Below are positions 60,681 through 64,000 of a stretch of DNA of 64,000 bases, one piece after another. Both the position numbers and the translations under genes were made by a program. Source of the DNA: Excoecaria cochinchinensis (Eukaryota > Streptophyta > Magnoliopsida > Malpighiales > Euphorbiaceae); assembly GCA_947683425.1 (NCBI GenBank), contig CANTUQ010000035.1, forward strand, positions 1,783,001 to 1,847,000. The letters are read 5' to 3'. Numbering within the stretch: position 1 is the stretch's first letter; each line of letters opens with the position of its first letter. Under the pieces are notes generated by a model. That model had not been told where the DNA came from. It did no database searches and was given only the letters and a program-made list of their open reading frames with translations.

Positions 60681-60831
60681 CACACACATCTAAACATATC
60701 GCATATCTATCCACATTCGATACTGTTTCTCATCTATATGAACACATAAACCGCAATATTATACGTGTCTGTAGCATAATACACTTATTTAAGAATTTAT
60801 TACATCAAATACAAAGATCGCATGCTTAAAC
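60365..60831 (-). mobile_element. LTR end of a further family, cut by the next element
   Basis: It starts TGTAACACCCTACACC after the word CTTAT and differs from families A, B and C after the first ten bases. Only 467 bases are visible before a second LTR interrupts it at 60832. Orientation is assumed to be minus from the start motif. Confidence 0.5.
60635..60678. repeat. (TA)22 microsatellite
   Basis: Uninterrupted AT dinucleotides within the LTR fragment. Confidence 0.93.
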
Positions 60832-61293
60832 TGTAACACCCCCTTCCCATACGTAGGCGATCCCATCCGATAAGGAGTAAGATGCCGTATGAGTCAAGGT
60901 GCCACCGAACAGATGCAAAGCAATCCATACATTCATTCATAACATACATACCAAAATACGGAATAAATAAAAACTTTAAAGGAAAAGAACACCATAGCTG
61001 ATCATGCATTAATATAACAAACCATTACAATAATGTTATGATCAAACCAGCTGGTACAAAAGATATTACATAACCAAAATATAAGTACAAAAGCGGAAGT
61101 TATAACAAAACTGATACAAGAGAGTTCTATATAAAAAGAATCATCAAGATTACAAAATCTGCCCTACACTAAAACCTTCTGTGTTGGCTTGACGTCGGTG
61201 ACTCTCTCAAAGCAAAACTTCTTCTGCACCTGCACGGGTAAAAACACCGTGCTAAGCGATAAACACTTAGTGGGGAAACACACATAAAATATG

Positions 61294-61316
61294 GACGGCC
61301 ATTCACAATGGTCGTC
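61294..61316. repeat. Hairpin GACGGCCATT - CAC - AATGGTCGTC
   Basis: Identical to 31925-31947 although most of the surrounding LTR has diverged. Confidence 0.85.
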
Positions 61317-61995
61317 AAGGCATAACACATTCACAATGGCAAAATGCAATAGCTTTAACATAATCCATATAAACATGCTCACAATTTAAAGCCATACATT
61401 CCGCATTTCAGATTCATATTCATGCCAAATAATCCAACATCCATCTCATCATTTTACTCATTCAGATATCACATTTATATAGCCAAAACAGAACAGAACA
61501 AACCAATCGAACACCTGCTGACTCGAGGTAGTGGATAACGAGTGTACTGAAGGTACTTTACGGGTACGAATCGAATACTGAGGGTACCTCACAGGTACAA
61601 AGCAAAAGTCATTTCATTTTTATCAAAACACAATATTTTTACTGAGGGGATCTTAAACAAGATCCTAATACTGAAGGGTTTGCGAGGAACCAAACGGGGG
61701 ACCTGATCGGGGTCCAAACTGAACTGAGGGCTGCAGCTAAAAGACTCTATTAGGCATACCTAACTATCCACTTACTAGACTCTAGCAGTTTATGCGTCAT
61801 TCAAATCATATTTCAGAGTACAGCATATAATTCATCTGAAGAATCATGGTATCACTTATATCAAAGCATATAAAAGTATGACATGCATCATACAACAATA
61901 TAAGTCAATTCAAAAGAATTATGGAATTCATTGTTGAGTTAAAACCGGGAAATTTCAGAAAATAGGCTGAACGGGGTGACCGACAAGGTGGGCTG

Positions 61996-62345
61996 GTCAC
62001 GGGTCGTGACTGGCATCACAACTCATGGCTGGCCTCTTCCTCTGGCTGGTAATGAGTCGTGACTAGGAGTCACGTCTCGTGACTGGCTTCTTCTGGTCAC
62101 GGGTCGTGACATGCCCCTTTCCTCTTGCTGGTCACGAGTCGTGATGGGGAGTCACGTCTCGTGACTGGCAGTCACTACCCGTGACTGCCTTCTCTGGCCG
62201 GTCACGAGTCGTGAATGGCTTCCTCTTGGCTGGTCACGAGTTGTGACTTGCAGTCACCCCTCGTGACTGGCCTCTCTGGCTGGTCACGAGTCGTGACTGG
62301 AAGTCACGTCTCGTGACTGGCCTCTCCTTCTTGGCTAGTCACGTG
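61996..62345. repeat. About eleven GTCACG-N3-CGTGAC inverted repeats
   Basis: Mostly 15-base units with arms GTCACG and CGTGAC; the centre is AGT, GGT, GTC or similar. Spacers are short, T/C-rich and not conserved (TGGCCTCTTC-like). The same repeat type is found in the gag-only element. Confidence 0.88.
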
Positions 62346-63225
62346 ACACACAATCTGGAAATGGGAAATTCAACAGTAACGCGATTTTCCCATTTCCAGA
62401 ATTCCCAGAACTCAAAAATCAATCCCAAATTTGATTCAAAACCACACAATCTGTTCTGACCTTTCAGAAGACATCTCATACAGCATAAACCAGATAATTG
62501 CAACTTAATTCGGAAATTAAAACAACCAAATCAAACATAAATGCATTCAAGCTTCTCAAGAACATAAACCCTAAAAATTACAGTAAGTTCACATTCAAAC
62601 AATTAACTCAAACAAAATCCCAGACCTGAAATTCAAGGCTTCAATTACTTAGCTCCGCTAGTCCCAGCAATCTCCTTGCCCTTGGGATCGCGAGGAGCCT
62701 CAGCTAAGCACAACAAATCACAGAACACCCAAAAATATAAACCCTAAGTTAAATCTAAACTCAAAGAAGAAGAAAATGAAGACAAATGAAAAACAAGATG
62801 AGAAGAATACATTTACTTACCAAAGAGGATGCAAAGAGGATGCAAAGAGATGATTAATTCCACCAATAAGACTTGAATCCACACTAGGGTTCTTGGAGAA
62901 AAGGAAGAAGGAACGTGAATCGGCCCTTCCCTTTCTTTCTTTCCTTTTTCTTTTTCTTTTCTTTGCCCTAAACATGTGTCAATTTCCTATTGGTGAAACT
63001 AACTACTCACACCCAACAAGCAAACATTACTCACACACAATGCACTCCCAACTAATGCACACCCTATAATGGTATGAACACATGCACACAATCATTTCCC
63101 AATTAATTCACACCCTATGCCATACATACAACCATATGCTAATAAACCCCAAAACATGCATTTTACCAAAATACCCTTATGGTATGCCGAACACATGCAA
63201 ATGCTTGCACACACAGACAGGCTCA

Positions 63226-63380
63226 TTCTACTAGGGGGCAAACAGGGTGTGACAACTCTCCCCTACTAATAAGAATTTCGTTCTCGAAATTCTCACCTGA
63301 ACTGAACAACTGCGGATACTGAGCTCTCATCGACTCTTCCGGTTCCCAAGTCACTTCCTGGACTCCATGATGGTTCCATA
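63226..63380 (-). pseudogene. C-terminus of chromovirus pol, ending inside the 3' LTR
   Basis: On the minus strand the frame reads WNHHGVQEVTWEPEESMRAQ, then YPQLFSSGENFENEILISR and GELSHP, stopping about 11 codons inside the LTR. The pattern W-N-x4-EATWE-x-E-x2-MR-x2-YP-x-LF is that of the chromodomain-like tail of Tekay/Del-type plant chromoviruses. The reading frame passes through the polypurine tract (AGTAGGGGAGAG, 63256-63267). The upstream part is cut off by a CACTA transposon at 63381. Confidence 0.82.
63256..63267 (-). other. Polypurine tract AGTAGGGGAGAG
   Basis: Read on the minus strand, one base before the 3' LTR. Same position as the tract at 35473-35484. Confidence 0.75.
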
Positions 63381-64000
63381 CACTACAAGAAATTACACCT
63401 TTTATGACGCAAAAAATTGTCATGAAAAATTCATTTTTCGTCGCTGAAAATATAAGGCGACGAATTTTAATCGTCACAGAGAACGTAACGGTAGGCGCGT
63501 AACATAAAAGTTTACGTGACAATTTTGTTATTTGTCACCGTAAGTATATTTTTTGTGACGAAAATAATTATCGTCATCTTTATTTCTTACTTTTCATGAC
63601 AAAAATTATGTCACAAATAAAATTATATTTCGTCACATTATATTGTTTAACGTCACAAAAAATTGGCATTTTTTATGACATTTAAAATTCGTCACAAAAT
63701 TAAATATTTTTAATGACGAAACTCTGTTTCTAGTTAAAACCATTAAGTATTGGTTACGTAATTATCGTCACAAATAAATATAATTTTCGTCATAAAACAT
63801 TTAATATCGTCATTAAATCTAATACTTTAAGTGACGAAAAATGATTTCGTCATTAAATTAATGTATATTAATGATTAATATAAATCGTCATATTATTTAA
63901 CAAATTAGTGACATAAATACGGATAAAAATAATTGTCACAAAAAATAGTTTTAGTGTCAATTTTTTTTTGTCATTAAATTATATTTTTTATTACAATATT
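63381..64000. mobile_element. CACTA (En/Spm-type) transposon end, runs off window
   Basis: It starts CACTACAAGAAATTACACC, the hallmark terminal inverted repeat of plant CACTA elements, immediately after CCATA. The next 600 bases are packed with TCGTCAC and GTGACGA-type words in both orientations, separated by AT-rich spacers, which is the subterminal repeat region where the transposase binds. The other end and any transposase gene are outside the window, so autonomy cannot be judged. The insertion interrupts the pol chromodomain-like region. Confidence 0.9.

Larger units (their letters stand above)
60832..63254 (-). mobile_element. Chromovirus 3' LTR (family A relative)
   Basis: 2423 bases from TGTAACACCC to GGGTGTGACA, followed on the right by a polypurine tract and pol tail, so it is the 3' LTR of a minus-oriented element that leaves the window. 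A possible left target duplication is TAAAC (60827-60831). Landmarks: stem 61252-61270, stem 61294-61316, palindrome 61699-61715, cluster 61996-62345. It is about 1.6 kb shorter than the LTRs of the gag-only element but has the same landmark order. Confidence 0.85.

Overview
This is repeat-rich nuclear DNA from a flowering plant, probably a eudicot; the species cannot be named from the window. The evidence is Ty3/gypsy LTR retrotransposons of two plant groups (chromovirus-like and Tat-like), a CACTA transposon end, a hAT-type MITE, and a decayed piece of the chloroplast gene psaA. I see no intact host gene. Every long reading frame belongs to a mobile element, a decayed mobile-element gene, or low-complexity DNA.

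Layout, left to right. 1-1816 is a chromovirus-type LTR fragment. 1817-6510 is AT-rich DNA with a long (TA)n tract and an old hAT MITE. 6511-11295 is a decayed gene resembling the plant 'putative gypsy type transposon' (Transposase_28) family; a solo LTR (6827-9353) splits it and a plastid psaA fragment lies in what looks like its intron. 11296-22268 is a jumble of Tat-type LTRs in both orientations, including a 3' untranslated region with a 12.5-copy tandem repeat, a polypurine tract and a 3' LTR.

From 22269 to 45182 a single Tat-type 5' LTR of about 2 kb is stretched to 22.9 kb by three separate insertions: a solo LTR that itself holds a second solo LTR; a complete non-autonomous gag-only element with 4.08-kb LTRs and target duplication AGATA; and another solo LTR with target duplication CACCT. 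From 45183 to 46790 there is an opposite-facing Tat-type LTR end with primer binding site and leader. 46791-60364 is a decayed Tat-type gag-pol on the minus strand, split inside integrase by a chimeric chromovirus-type element (47802-55751). From 60365 to the right edge, two more LTRs occur, then the end of a chromovirus pol interrupted in its chromodomain-like tail by a CACTA element that runs off the window.

The unifying signal is inside the chromovirus-type LTRs. Diverged families share an ordered series of palindromes: a CTAAGC/GCTTAG stem, a GACGACC/GGTCGTC stem, GGACCTGATCAGGGTCC, TTAGGCATGCCTAA, then a cluster of CpG-rich inverted repeats. Pairing is kept although the sequence changes, including paired changes on both arms, and in one LTR a hairpin patch of another family's type replaces the native segment. 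This is the best candidate here for something not well described.
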